A stretch of 64,000 bases of DNA. Source: Lottia gigantea (lineage: Eukaryota > Mollusca > Gastropoda > Lottiidae). The position numbers and the translations under genes are program-made. Shown piece by piece: positions 1-10,240 of the stretch; the first letter of the stretch is position 1, and each line of letters begins with the position of its first letter. The DNA lies in contig NW_008708400.1 in NCBI RefSeq assembly GCF_000327385.1, positions 5,959,715 to 6,023,714 of the forward strand. The letters run 5' to 3'. The notes under the pieces are model-generated. The model was not told where the DNA came from. It did no database searches and was given only the letters and a program-made list of their open reading frames with translations.

Positions 1-1102
1 TTTTCATAATATTTTCATTTTTTTTATAATACCTCCTCTAGGAGTCTTTTTAATATACAATTTACTTCATCATATTGTCTGTCTTATTGATGACCTTCTG
101 TCATTTCCGCTAATATTACTTGTAATCTATTAAGCAGTTATTCGTTGTTATCGGGTAAAACGTTATACTTTGTCCACTTTTTTCTCTAGATATCATATCT
201 TTGAATTCGTTTATGTCTTTATGTCTTGTGTGATTCAATTGTCTATAGCATAATCTTCTGCTTCGTCAACTTCATATTCATTATTTTGATTAATAACTAT
301 TGTATATAGCCCAACTTCTTTTCAATCTATTTGTTTCGGGTCCTGACTTTTTAATTGCATATAGAAGTTTTGAATATGCTACTAAATCATTGTACTCGGC
401 AATGTCCACATTCCCGCCATTTATTAAATTTGTTAATTCTTCTGTTAATGTAAATATAAAGTCTTTTGTATCAATTTTGAATTGTGGTGAATTTCTACTA
501 AATCTTATTCTAAAAGATTTTCCATTAAACAATAACCTCTCACCATCAACGATTGGTTTAATACACTTTGGCAAAGCTGGTTCAGGGTTTGAAAAATAAT
601 GTTTTTATATCATCTAATGTCCTGATTATAATACCACTATATTCAATCGGTTTTGGATCGGGGTGATCTATATGAGGCGTGGGTGCAAGTCTATATTCTA
701 AAGATAATTTCTTTTTAATATTGGTTGAAATAGAATTTGTGGATTTTCTGTTTATCCAAGTTGTTGTTATTTATCATTTCAACATGGGTCTTTATTTTAT
801 TCTTAGCTCTGATATCTTCTCTATTTCGTTTTCAAATATTATTCCAATCACTACTTATTTTTAAAAAAGAAATAAAATTTGACTTTAAACAAGTCTCACT
901 TCACAAATGTCAGTCATAGCTCTTTCACCTGCAGGTTTTCTAGTATTTACAAATATATATCCATGATCATCTGGATTTCTCCATTGAGCTTTACAAACTT
1001 TTTTTAAATACATCCCTATCCATTCTGTGATTTATTGACTGAATAATTTGAGATAAATCTTTGTCGTTTAATTTAAATAATAACAAACAATTTGCGTTCT
1101 TT

Positions 1103-1495
1103 CTAATAAACATAGCATCCATTCCGTAAAAGGATTGAGATTGGTATATACAGTGGCAGTTGTGATGTCTTCCTTTCGTGAATAATTCTTGTTGAACAGT
1201 TTGATTTTCTTTGTGCTACGCAGTCGTCAAACACTATTAAGTTCTTTCGATTGCTATAAATATTAGACAAATCCAGATCATTGATATTTTTTGTAAGAAA
1301 CACTTTTATGTCGGTTGGATTGAAAGATGGGTTGTTAGCATTCATGAAGTGCTTTATGATATCTTTTATTTCCACTTCTTCATCGTTGTCCTCATAATAT
1401 TGAAATAGGTCTTGAACATCTTTCTTTGGTAAATATTCTAAAGCTTTGAGGAATTGATAATATGATTGCTCTTGTGTTGTTGTGTAGATGAGCAC
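1103..1495 (-). pseudogene. Polinton packaging-ATPase-like remnant
   Basis: This stretch resembles the part of the Polinton genome-packaging ATPase around the Walker B strand: a hydrophobic run followed by two acidic residues (LIVFDDC), then a basic stretch. In intact relatives this enzyme pumps DNA into capsids. Here it is a fossil fragment within the broken element described above. The call depends on the motif and on the Polinton-like neighbours. Confidence 0.55.
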
Positions 1496-2168
1496 ATGAG
1501 CATTGGGTTAGTAGGAAATATTTCTGAATGTTGGAATTTCTTTCCCATTTTTTAATTAATTTATTTATTTTATTTTGTTCCATCACCCCGTCTCCTTTAT
1601 ACTTTGAAAGAAAGGGTCCCTCTCAAGTGTGTACGTTTTTAAAAACTATAGCATTACCCTTATGTTTGACTGTCAGTTCTCCTGTGTCAATATTATCTAT
1701 TAATTTGTTTAACAGTTTTCTTGGTTTCTTCCCCAAATCGTTTTCAAAATTCTTTAACTGTACCTTATATATCTGCCACTCCTGAACCTTTTGTTGCCTT
1801 TTCCATTGCTAAATCGTGTTTCTCTATGTTTGCGATTTCTTCAGCTTTATTCGATTTAGCAGAACTGACTGCGGCAGATACTCCATTAGTTACTGAAACA
1901 AGTCCACCAAATATCAAGGTAGGAGAGGTCAAAATCCACCTTCTTTTGCGTTCGTGTCAATTCTTTCTAAGTCTATATCGTTTCTGACTTTAAAATATTT
2001 GTATTTATCAAAAAGTTTTTTTTTAGATATGTTGATCTTTTTACCATTGTAAGTTATTACAGTTGGTGAAGCCATTTTATAGCTTCTATTATTATCTTGA
2101 CTAAAGTTTCTGGTTTCATTTTTAATGGTTTTTTTTATTCAATTCTTATCATTCTTCTATCTGCTATT

Positions 2169-2381
2169 TTAATTAAATGTTTTGCTTCTTCCAATAAACA
2201 GTAGCCGGTTACATCTCCTTTTTTCGACATGAACACTTATATTTACTCCTGTTTTGAAAAGATCTTCTTGATGAGCTGATAGATCAAAACGGAAGATTGG
2301 GTGATTAAGTGCAAATTCTACATATTCAAACTGAGGTGGATTTCCAAATAATTCACGCATATTTTTATAGTTTCTATACAA
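2169..2381 (-). pseudogene. Polinton major-capsid-like C-terminal remnant
   Basis: The translated segment contains NPPQFEYVEFALNHPIF followed by FDLSAHQEDL, a pattern found near the C-terminus of adintovirus/Polinton double-jelly-roll capsid proteins. It is a short remnant inside the broken element. A SINE body (from about 2462) follows it directly on its upstream coding side. Confidence 0.5.
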
Positions 2382-2461
2382 TTCAATATAATCGTTTGCG
2401 GATGGATTAATTGTTAAAGGTTGGTTAGGATAATTATCGTTGTTTAATCTTACTTGAAAGT

Positions 2462-2645
2462 TGAGTCGTTCGGATGGGACAATACACCGAGGCCCCGTAT
2501 GCTACAGGCTGTGCACGTTAAAGATCCCTCGACAGTTAGAAATCGAAAAAGAGCAGGCTAATGCCGCTGTCCTGGCATCCTGCATGGCGTTGCCCGTCTC
2601 AATTAGCCCACAAGGTGCAGAAAAGTAGGACGTGATCATTGGAAG
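2462..2645 (+). repeat. SINE body fragment, inserted in the Polinton fossil
   Basis: This stretch shares strings with at least five other places in the window: a block with cacgttaaagatccctcgac, then gctaatgccgctgtcctggc, then aggtgcagaaaagtaggac. Full copies at 4471-4762 and 33862-34170 show a tRNA-like head, so the family is a tRNA-derived SINE. This copy lacks the head. Confidence 0.7.
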
Positions 2646-2649
2646 TTCT

Positions 2650-3040
2650 GACTTGACACATTCTCGATGAACGGTTTTTATTGCCCTTGACTTTCTAAAA
2701 AGGCGTCAAAATGTGTTCGTGAGCACTATAGAAGCTACAGCTTTCAACCGATTTTTGAATTATCAACAATAGAGCCAGTTTTGAGCTTATTTTAATGAAA
2801 TTTGGTGTGATCATTTATATTGATGAGATCGGGGACAAGTTTGAAGTTGATGATTTTTCGATGAACGGTTTTTGAGTTGACTTAGGAAAAAAATTGTTTT
2901 TGCCCTTGATTAGAGCTGTGTGATTATTTGTTAGATTTGGATTATTGATAAAGTACTGTATTTTAGTCACTAAAGACTGTTTTATTATTTTTGACATCTG
3001 CCAGTTGGCGTATGTTACCTTGCATCCCAAGCTATTTTCT
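2650..3040 (-). repeat. Dispersed repeat with a palindromic head, old copy
   Basis: This is a diverged minus-strand copy of the repeat seen in the fukutin introns (25585, 26715 and 30725). Its end at about 3010-3040, read on the minus strand, is close to the family head gatagcttgccaggcaag. The body has the internal ttattgcccttg motif of the tandem units. It sits directly beside the SINE fragment, and both interrupt the Polinton fossil, so they are younger than it. Confidence 0.5.
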
Positions 3041-3631
3041 ATTCTCCTATTTCCTTGGTGTTTTTCCGATGCTTCAATATTTGAAATAACATTGAATATT
3101 TTTGGAATCATATCAACTTCTAATCTCTTATTTCTCTTGTTTGATTTAATTTTTTCGTTAAGTCGTTTAAAACAATACTGGCTATTTTTTAATTAGAGAA
3201 TCTAATCCTTTTCCTCGTTGTTCTCGTCTCTTATTTCTTAATTCTCCTGAGAAAATAGGTGATTTGTTTTTTGTAACAATACTGGCTACTTTTGGAATTA
3301 GAGAAGATAGTACTGAGAAGAAACCATCGCCCGAATAATCTTCAGTTTCGAATTTGTGCTGTTCGTCCTCAAAATTAAAGTCATCCTGTTTTTAAACGAG
3401 TTAATATAGGGTTTCGGACTAGTCTCTATAATCTGTTGCAGTCTATGAATTAGACCAATCCCTTTTTATTACGCAATTCAAAAGGATTGAATAGACTTTT
3501 GTTCATTGACCTATTAACACGTGACTATTTTGTATAGAATAATTTTAATAGGCGATTAAATAAACCAATCTTATTGTGGGGGACTTTGTGTATGATAGTA
3601 GATACGGTATTATGGTGGAATTAGATGTGGG

Positions 3632-3720
3632 ACCTTTCATATTGGATGTTTTTAGGCATAAAAAACGTGAAAATTGAATGTTTTTTTTATGCCTGCCTAA
3701 ATGCTTTCTATATGAAAGGT
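3632..3720. repeat. Imperfect inverted repeat (hairpin) beside the Polinton fossil
   Basis: The left arm starts acctttcatat and runs through tttaggcataaaaaac. The right arm mirrors it and ends atatgaaaggt, with one short insertion. The arms are about 35-40 nt with a spacer of about 15 nt. It may be a small MITE or part of an element end. The rest of 3430-3970 shows no coding signal. Confidence 0.55.
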
Positions 3721-4470
3721 CATATACTGCTCTTCACTGCCTGTCTGTTCTAACAGTAGGAATTTAGTGAGGCAGGGTTTGTTTGTACCCCTTTTTGACC
3801 CTCTACAGTTTTTCAAATTTAACACCACAGGGGGAACTTATGAAGCGCCGAAGAAATATTATCTTTGAATTAAAAAAGTAAAAACAATATTTCATAATTT
3901 TTTAAGGCTGCACCACATTTCAGTCACAAATCTTAAATTTTGCAACAAAAACCAATTAATACACCATATATACTTTAGTTTTAAAATTACATATAATATC
4001 ATACACCTACTTGCATTATCCTTGGTAACTGAAACAAAAATATAACTTTATAACATAGACAAAAATGGATATCCATTGGTGATGGGAAATCATTCTCAAA
4101 AACACTTAAAATAAAAAATTCCTATGGCTTGATGTGCTACTAGCTGAACACATAAAAGATATCTAATAGTGAGGCACTGTTTACTTGATCAATTATTTAT
4201 AAATTTAAAAATAAACTGAATATTTTCAATAATGATTCAGTTTAATCAAATATTAATCAGTTGGTAGCTTGCAATTTTTTGAATACACTTTTTTGCACTT
4301 GACTGGACTAAAGAAGACTCGCTTATGCACAACAAAAGAAATTTTACAAGGATACCAACATCTTTTTCATTTCAACTGACAAGAGACCTTTACCATACAC
4401 ATATAACCTTATGTATAACACAGGGTCTCAATTTAGTATTCCCAAAAAAGACAAATGAAATGAAATGAAT

Positions 4471-4762
4471 GAAGTTTTACATCCTACTTTTCTGCACCTA
4501 ATGGGCTATCAAAGATGGGTAATACTGTGTAGTGTGCAATGAGTGAAATTTTGCCAGGACAGCGGCATTTGCCAGGGCCTCAGTTTATTTTCTCCTCCAA
4601 ACGACTGAACGATTTTTTCCATGTTGCCCATTTGACCTGCTTCACTGCCGAGAAACCGAGTTGAAAATCTGAAGGGATAATCTCGACCTATGCTGAGATT
4701 AAACCGCAGACCTTTAGGTTAGCCAGCAAGCATCTAACTCACTGAGCCACAGCAACTCCCCT
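4471..4762 (-). repeat. tRNA-derived SINE (copy inside duplication A)
   Basis: Read on the minus strand it starts with a tRNA-like head: gtggctcagtgagttagatg resembles an A box and ggtttaatctc a B box. A conserved body and the 3' string aggtgcagaaaagtagga follow. RNA polymerase III promoter boxes in a tRNA-like head define this SINE type. The copy at 33862-34170 is the same insertion, duplicated with its surroundings. Confidence 0.75.
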
Positions 4763-5060
4763 GCATCAGGTTGGGGGTTGATGTTTAAAAACCTGCAGGT
4801 ATATATCTTAATTGACCTAAACCTAGAACGAACCCTGGACCTTCAGGCTTGGAGCTTCCAAGTCATCCTGCAAAGGTGGCCCACTTCAGAATATAATTGA
4901 CTTGAACTTAACAATACAATAGTAAGTTTGGTGAAATTAAACTGTTTGTCAACTAATCAGCTTTAATTAAGTGATTAATCTGAAAGATAGCCTGCCCACA
5001 AACCCCCCCCCCATACCGCCCCCGCCCTCCCAAAAAAAAATAGGTGACAACAGGTCTCAC

Positions 5061-5162
5061 CTTTTTCTTGCTGCTAGTCCCATTCTGTTGAATGAAAGTA
5101 TACAAAATCAGAAGAAAGGTCAAGCTGGTAAATATCACCTTGATTCGATAAAGTCTTCGCAT
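5061..5162 (-). pseudogene. Duplicated first coding exon of fukutin, open and with its splice donor
   Basis: The minus strand encodes a 34-residue start, MRRLYRIKVIFTSLTFLLIL followed by a short hydrophilic stretch ending SSKKK, then the donor GTGAGACC. It matches the true fukutin exon 1 at 34361-34462, with about four silent and three amino-acid-changing differences. It has kept its ATG, its membrane anchor and its donor. However, it lies about 20 kb downstream of the end of fukutin on the same strand, has no visible following fukutin exon, and has an LTR against its 5' side. It is most likely a dead copy. It could serve as a first exon for another transcript, but nothing here shows that. 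Confidence 0.75.
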
Positions 5163-5174
5163 GTTCACAGTTCT

Positions 5175-5373
5175 GTGTTGCTTCGAGGTTCTAGGCGCGA
5201 GGCTAAATTAGCACCACGGATAGTCGTATGCCTTCCGGAAAAAAACACGAGGTTAACTCATGAAAACTTACAACTGAATGCAAATACAGACCGCGTTCGA
5301 GATGACGATTAGTTGATTCATCCATATTCAGGACGTTTCGTCTAGATATGTGCATTCCATGCACACCACACCA
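5175..5373 (-). repeat. Putative 3' LTR of the Ty3/Gypsy fossil
   Basis: On the minus strand a purine tract (aaaaggggga, 5374-5383) follows the end of the polyprotein tail, and the sequence then begins TGGTGTGG. This is the usual arrangement of polypurine tract and LTR start. The far edge is placed at about 5175 because sequence homologous to the fukutin exon starts there. No matching LTR was seen at the other end of the element, so the boundary is approximate. Confidence 0.5.
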
Positions 5374-5501
5374 TCCCCCTTTTAATCAAATCGTTTGGGT
5401 GGCATTATTTAGACGCTGATTTAGACTCATAATTTGGTTCAACGTTTGGTTTCTTGGAAATACTTGAGTTCTTCGTAGTCTGACTAGATGCGACAGGGGG
5501 C

Positions 5502-5543
5502 GAGGTCAAATCTTGTGTTAGTGTTCCGTGTTAGTGTTAACAC
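5502..5543 (+). repeat. Left terminal inverted repeat of the composite unit
   Basis: It starts GAGGTCAAATC and contains two TGTTAGTG motifs, ending in gtgttaacac. It pairs with 13867-13908 in inverted orientation with three mismatches. Further ACACTAACAC-like motifs continue inside to about 5640. Confidence 0.8.
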
Positions 5544-5654
5544 CAACACATAACACGACATTTGAACTCATTCTTCGTGTCAATATTTTATGTCTGGTGT
5601 TACGCGAATCTAATATTACATTTTCATTAACACCATATAAACAATATTTCTAAA

Positions 5655-5921
5655 AAAATTGCGTTGTTTTGTTTGTTCAACTCACTCGATGAGGACCACG
5701 AGCGGCCGCATTCGGGGCGGTTTAGCCTGGCGGGGTGTTTTGTAGGAACCGGTTCCTCGCTAGGGCGGGAAAGTCAGTTATGAATTCTTTTTAAATCCAG
5801 TCCAGCTTCAAAAGGGAGAGAAACCCCTGGTAGAGCGAAAGGGCAAAAGCTGGATGCTTTTCAGTAGGAGGGGTCCGAGTGAAAGCAAGGCCTATCGATC
5901 CTTTTGTGACGAAGGGAAAGA

Positions 5922-5957
<36 letters not shown>

Positions 5958-6022
5958 TAGCCAAGCGTTTTTAGCGATGTTGCTTTTTAATTCGCCAAGC
6001 GTTGGATTGTTCACCCACCAAC

Positions 6023-6068
<46 letters not shown>

Positions 6069-6205
6069 TAGCGGATAGTACAAGAGGAAAGAACGCTGCT
6101 TAGGAATTGAAAGCGTTGATGCTTGCTGGTTTATTGCCATTGAGGCTTTGCCTTTGTGTGAGTTGTACTCGGTAGAGCGGCCTGTAGTGGCTAGACGGAC
6201 AGAGC
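5655..6205 (+). pseudogene. 28S (LSU) rRNA-like fragment, domains V-VI
   Basis: Universally conserved parts of large-subunit rRNA are plain. They include ggcctatcgatcctttt, the peptidyl-transferase-centre string gttaccacagggataactgg, the A-loop string gcgttggattgttcaccc, gggtttagaccgtcgtgag, and agtacaagagga, close to the sarcin-ricin loop. The stretches between them are short and unlike those recalled from animal 28S genes. About 35-40 nt that should lie between the PTC string and the A-loop string are missing, so it cannot be a working rRNA. It sits just inside the left terminal repeat of the composite unit. It could be a captured host rDNA piece, a fragment of a diverged foreign LSU, or the body of an rRNA-derived repeat. 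Confidence 0.85.
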
Positions 6206-6376
6206 TCTCTAATTTATTTTTCTAGTTTATTTGTGTGCATAGCGAATTAAAACATACCTACTTTTCATTTCAATTGTGTCTTCTGCTGCTGTCTTAAATT
6301 GTGTCCCCCAGGTTGGAGAAATTCAAAAGGAAGGGAGGGGGAGGGAAAGAGCAGAGTACGAAACAATGGTCGATGT

Positions 6377-7625
6377 TTTAGATACAGATACAGATATTTA
6401 TTGTATTGTTCGCCCTTTTTGGCCAGCATACATCATGATACACGATAATACATAATAATAAGTGATACAAATATGACATACTGACATCAATTAATAGTTA
6501 TACAAAAAAATATAGTGTATACATAAACAAGTTTGAAAAAAGCAACATCATAACAAAATAATGCATCAACAAATACACACCATGTGTGGTGACAAGTTTA
6601 AGAAACAAAATATATATAAATTTATGCAACAGCCTAAACGGACTATATCAAGCAAATTAATACTATCTTATTTTAAGTCTGAAAAGACTCTCACATGCTA
6701 AGTTAACATGAATAAAACATCAAAGGAATATAAGCAATATGTATCAATAATTCTGTTGTAATTCGTTTACATATAATATTATAATACAGAAAACCTATAT
6801 ATTTCTGGATTCTAGTGCGTAATAAATAAATAAGAAACAGCTAGAGCCAAACTGTAATTTAGCGGATCAAAAAGAACATGGAATGACAAAGGAATATTTA
6901 AATGTGAAATGGTAGAAGTGATATATTTTTCTCTTAGGGTATTGTATTTAGGACATATCAGGAGGAAATGGTATTCATCTTCAACCAAGGATAAATCACA
7001 TTGTTGGCATGTGCGTTTATCAACAGGAATTTGTCTGTACCGACCTCTCTCAATTTCTAATTGATGTGTGTACTTAAGTCTCAATGAGGTCAATGCGGTT
7101 TTGTATTTGGGATTTTTGATATGCTTTAGATAGTGAGTTGGAGTAGAAATAAAGGGTTTGACAGAACCGTATGTTCTCAATTTATTGTGTCGACTGTTGA
7201 TTGAGTCATGATAAATTAAAGGATGAAAAGAATTTTGCAATGAGAGCTTAATTTGTTAAGGTGAGAAATTTATGGGGTCAATGTTAAAGTTATTAAGGAG
7301 GGTGAAGACAGCATTTGTCCAAGAAAATTGAAGCCAAGTTCAAATCCTCATTAAAAGCTGCATTTAATAAGGGGTTATTTTGAAGAATGGAGTTATCTAG
7401 AAATCTTTTGAAATACATAATCGTTTTTGCAGTTAAAATAGACGAGACACCAATGGCTGTAATGACAGAAAAGGGGGTACAACAGACAGTCAGATCTACA
7501 TTAGTATCTAAAAGTGCTTCATCTTCAGCTTCATCATCACCCAAATCTCCACCACCGAAAAAAACAGAAAACAGAACACGCAAAGAAATTTTTGGAAACC
7601 TGAACAGCAACAGCAGTATCTCCAA
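6377..7625 (-). mobile_element. LINE fragment, 3' end of the reverse-transcriptase ORF
   Basis: On the minus strand, 6812-7240 encodes a typical LINE C-terminal end: YKTALTSLRLKYTHQLEIER, then a cysteine/histidine knuckle (CQQCDLSLVEDEYHFLLICP). The stretch 7293-7625 is the preceding thumb-side region (ILTAKTIMYFKRFLDNSILQ). The element ends at about 6377 in a short simple repeat (atctgtatctgtatct on the minus strand), as expected of a LINE 3' tail. The 5' part with endonuclease and the RT core is absent. The coding frame is interrupted between the two pieces. The clade (CR1/L2/Jockey-like) cannot be settled by eye. Confidence 0.7.
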
Positions 7626-8225
7626 TTGATGTCACAACAGCTATGCACAATGAACGGAAGATGAATCGAATAGGGTATATGACTGTGCATAATTTAGAAG
7701 TAGTTGAACATTTAGGTTTTGTTTCGCAAACACCTAACCCAGATTAATCCACAAATACAGTAATCAGAAGGAAATATAGATTTCATGTTTCCTATTTTCC
7801 TAAATAAATACTCTAGTCATTTTCTTGAATTTCAGACAAAGACACATGTCGCATATTTTATTACTTTATGAGTACCAAAAAATGAATTTTTTTTATTTTG
7901 TATTTGTTAATGAAATGTGTTCTGTATTAACGAATATATCAATTAAATCTTATTAGCTAGCTGCGTATATTATAAAGGGGGTGGTGAATTGACAAACCCA
8001 GAGTGGCGTCAGGTGTTCGCAAAGTATGTACTATCTTGCTTCGCTAAGGAAGAAAAACCTTGTCCATCAATCAAGCCCATTGGACCATAAATATAAGTAA
8101 ATGCATTACTGAATACATATTAGGGCATATATTAGCTATTCTGCACTGATATGTTGACAAACATAGTCCAGGAGGAATGTCCTACTTATTTTACAGCATT
8201 GACGTGTAGGACTACATTTTGGACA

Positions 8226-9243
8226 CTAATCGTTGCCGTTGATGATTAATTTCACACCGAATTGGATATCATTGATTATATTTATTACAAAAAATTTGTG
8301 TAACGATTGTGAAGAACACATACAGCGATGTAACATTTTGATGCTAAATCTGGTCCTTTTTTTGGCAGCAAATCTGTTTTCTTTCATCTGAGTCATCCTC
8401 CATTTTAATTCTGTGGCACCTATAGTTCTCTCTACAATTTGTCTCTGTCGTGTGCAAGTGTCGTTAAATTGCAGTTGTTGTTGGGTCAGATTCGCGCCAG
8501 TAAATGTGTGCATCACAGATGGGTGTAAATTACGGTAAGCAGGGTCACCTAAAACAACGACGTCGTTCGGTAGTGTGTGCAGATATACTGCATGAATTCA
8601 GGAGACCATTCTGCTGCAATTTTATCGTGGGTTGAACCAGGTAGTCCAGATATGACATGCCGAATCCTTCCGAATTTATCACAAACATACTGGACATTAA
8701 TAGAGTCACATGATTTTCCATGTCCACAAAAATATGCATCTCCTGCATGGTCTGGGCGTTGAATTCGAGTGATTACACCGTCATTATAGCGTATGATATA
8801 TTTGTTATTACCATCAACATCTCTAACAGTTGTTGTTAAATTTGGGTATTCCTCCGGGCGTGGTTGTTTGATGAATCTTGGAGCAATGCTTAACAAAAAA
8901 TCGGCAACCTCATGGGCGTATAACAAGGTAGTCGTTTTAGCCACGCCACTGGAAAAACCAACATTTCTGTAATAACCACCTGAAGCCAGATATACCAAAA
9001 ACGTTTTTGAGAAACACACATTTGTTTCCTTGCTGGGTCTCCATCTCTAAAATCATGATACTCAGCCGATAATTCATGTTGATTCACCCGGATATGACGT
9101 TCAATCGGTTCCGCACTTGAAGCAGGATGCCTTTCCAAATTGTCGCCTCTATTTTGTACAGCAATAGCTTCAGCAACCGGTATAAAAAAAACATTTAAAT
9201 GAAATAAAATGGCTGCTAACACCAACACTAAACTTGAACTCAT
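8226..9243 (-). pseudogene. PIF/Harbinger (HARBI1-like) DDE transposase, frameshifted
   Basis: The minus strand encodes a helix-rich region (LVYLASGGYYRNVGFSSGVA) and the first catalytic block (NDGVITRIQRP). The second block is INVQYVCDKFGRI, followed by LPGSTHD. The third is VVVLGDPAYR, and the last is RQRQIVERTIG. These are the DDE-superfamily blocks of HARBI1-like transposases in the right order, so all the acidic catalytic residues seem present. The frame changes near 9020 and again near 8610, so the copy is dead as sequenced unless these are sequencing errors. The ORF from 9243 begins with a hydrophobic signal-like stretch that is not usual for the family, so the true start may differ. 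No Myb/SANT-like partner gene was seen. It probably owns the terminal repeats at 5502 and 13908. Confidence 0.8.
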
Positions 9244-9397
9244 GCTCGTGTTAATACCCTAGAGATTAGTTTTCGGGGAAGGGGGGGTTTGATTCTCCCA
9301 AATGTACAGGCCTAGGGTGGAGCAGACACTTTATTTAGAAATTAGGATTAAGGGTCTTGATATTGTTCTTATTCTGATCTGAAAGTAGAAAAAATAA

Positions 9398-9415
9398 CTC
9401 GCCCAATTGGGCGAG
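9398..9415. repeat. Perfect 18-bp palindrome after the Penelope-like endonuclease
   Basis: The sequence ctcgcccaattgggcgag is its own reverse complement. It lies about 135 bp past the likely end of the endonuclease coding region on the minus strand, in what would be the 3' untranslated part of the element. It may fold as a hairpin or be a protein-binding site. Confidence 0.85.
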
Positions 9416-9549
9416 AAGTATAGTATCTGTTATGTACTGATTGTTTTTAGTTTACTATGAACAATATTATCATTTAAGTTCATATTTTTTGAATATGCAA
9501 CTATCATTTTCTGCTTATAGACATGGGGGAATTTCTCTTGAAGGCTCTT

Positions 9550-10038
9550 TTAGTGGGCATGAACTATCTTGCTTGCTCGATTGCTGGTTGTATTAAACGG
9601 GACAACAAAGGGTGCTATGCCTACATTATGATGAATATTTAGTCCTATAGGTCTTGCTGTATTCAATGTCTCAATCCAATGGGCTTCCCTAGATTGACGG
9701 AATTTGGTAGTTTCATCTTCGGGCAAGTCAATTTCTATATGCTCAATTGGGATTAGGGCGAGATCTTCTATTGAATGGTCGTCGAGGTTGAAATGATTAG
9801 AAACAGGCTTGTCTTTCTTTAATTTGATGTCTGACCTATGAGCATTAAAGCGAGTTCGTAAATTATTCTTAGTTTCTCCTACATATTGTTTGGGGCATTT
9901 CTTGCATGAAATTAAATATATTACATTCGAATGTTCACATGTTAGATGTTCCTGGATCGGGTACCTTTTATTCGTAGAGTTGCTTACAAAATAATGAGTT
10001 TCTGATATAAAGGGACATGTTTTGCATCTACAGGACAA
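9550..10038 (-). CDS. GIY-YIG endonuclease domain of the Penelope-like element
   Basis: The domain would nick target DNA to prime reverse transcription of the element RNA. The CXXC-type motif CRCKTC stands at its start, followed by the two hallmark strands, here VIYLISC and YVGET, and by NNLRTRFNAHRSDI, which contains the conserved arginine and histidine of the fold. A conserved glutamate may lie further on (SREAHWIETLNT). It continues the reading direction of the reverse transcriptase at 10241-11598. Confidence 0.8.
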   Translation of the reverse strand: MSCRCKTCPFISETHYFVSNSTNKRYPIQEHLTCEHSNVIYLISCKKCPKQYVGETKNNLRTRFNAHRSDIKLKKDKPVSNHFNLDDHSIEDLALIPIEHIEIDLPEDETTKFRQSREAHWIETLNTARPIGLNIHHNVGIAPFVVPFNTTSNRASKIVHAH

Positions 10039-10240
10039 ACATGGAGCACTTCTTAAACCTGGAGGTACTTCGGCATAAAGTCTGTTTTTAGCTGCTATCT
10101 GTGCTAAGGTGGAATTTTTTATGTTTCGTAAAAATCGTTTAGAGTACCCACGCTCTTTCAGTTTTGAGAAAACAATCGTACAGGCTTGGTTGAAATCAGA
10201 AGATCTTGTACAAATTCGATGAAATCGTAAAACTTGTGAC

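Larger units (their letters stand above)
1..3430 (-). mobile_element. Polinton/Maverick (adintovirus-like) fossil, cut by the window edge
   Basis: The minus strand carries several short coding stretches that together resemble the structural module of Polintons. At 290-574 there is a protein like a common Polinton ORF of unknown function (its end has the motif ETNRLKRS). At 1103-1495 lies a stretch like the FtsK/HerA packaging ATPase, with the Walker B-like string NLIVFDDC. Around 1500-2075 there is a protein starting MASPTVITYNGKK. At 2169-2381 lies a piece like the C-terminal end of the double-jelly-roll major capsid protein, and at about 3045-3420 a small protein like a minor virion component. 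The copy is broken in many places and interrupted by a SINE and another repeat (about 2460-3040). No polymerase or integrase is visible; these may lie outside the window. It is an old, inactive copy. Family assignment rests on recalled similarity, not on a search. Confidence 0.65.
3975..5165 (-). repeat. Segmental duplication of the fukutin exon-1 region (copy A)
   Basis: This block is highly similar to 33365-34465 over about 1.1 kb. Both contain the same unique sequence, the same SINE in the same place and the first coding exon of fukutin. The original has lost about 70 nt present here just before the gaaagatagc string, and a few small insertions or deletions separate the two. The SINE was therefore present before the duplication. 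The upstream limit of the copy (about 5165) abuts the LTR of the Ty3/Gypsy fossil. Confidence 0.88.

Noticed and set aside
4971-5312. Plus-strand open frame of 113 codons over the duplicated fukutin exon
   Set aside because: It is antisense to the exon copy and the LTR, has no family resemblance, and is explained by low stop density.
5892-6140. Minus-strand open frame over the 28S-like fragment
   Set aside because: rRNA sequence often lacks stops; the plus strand is clearly LSU-like.
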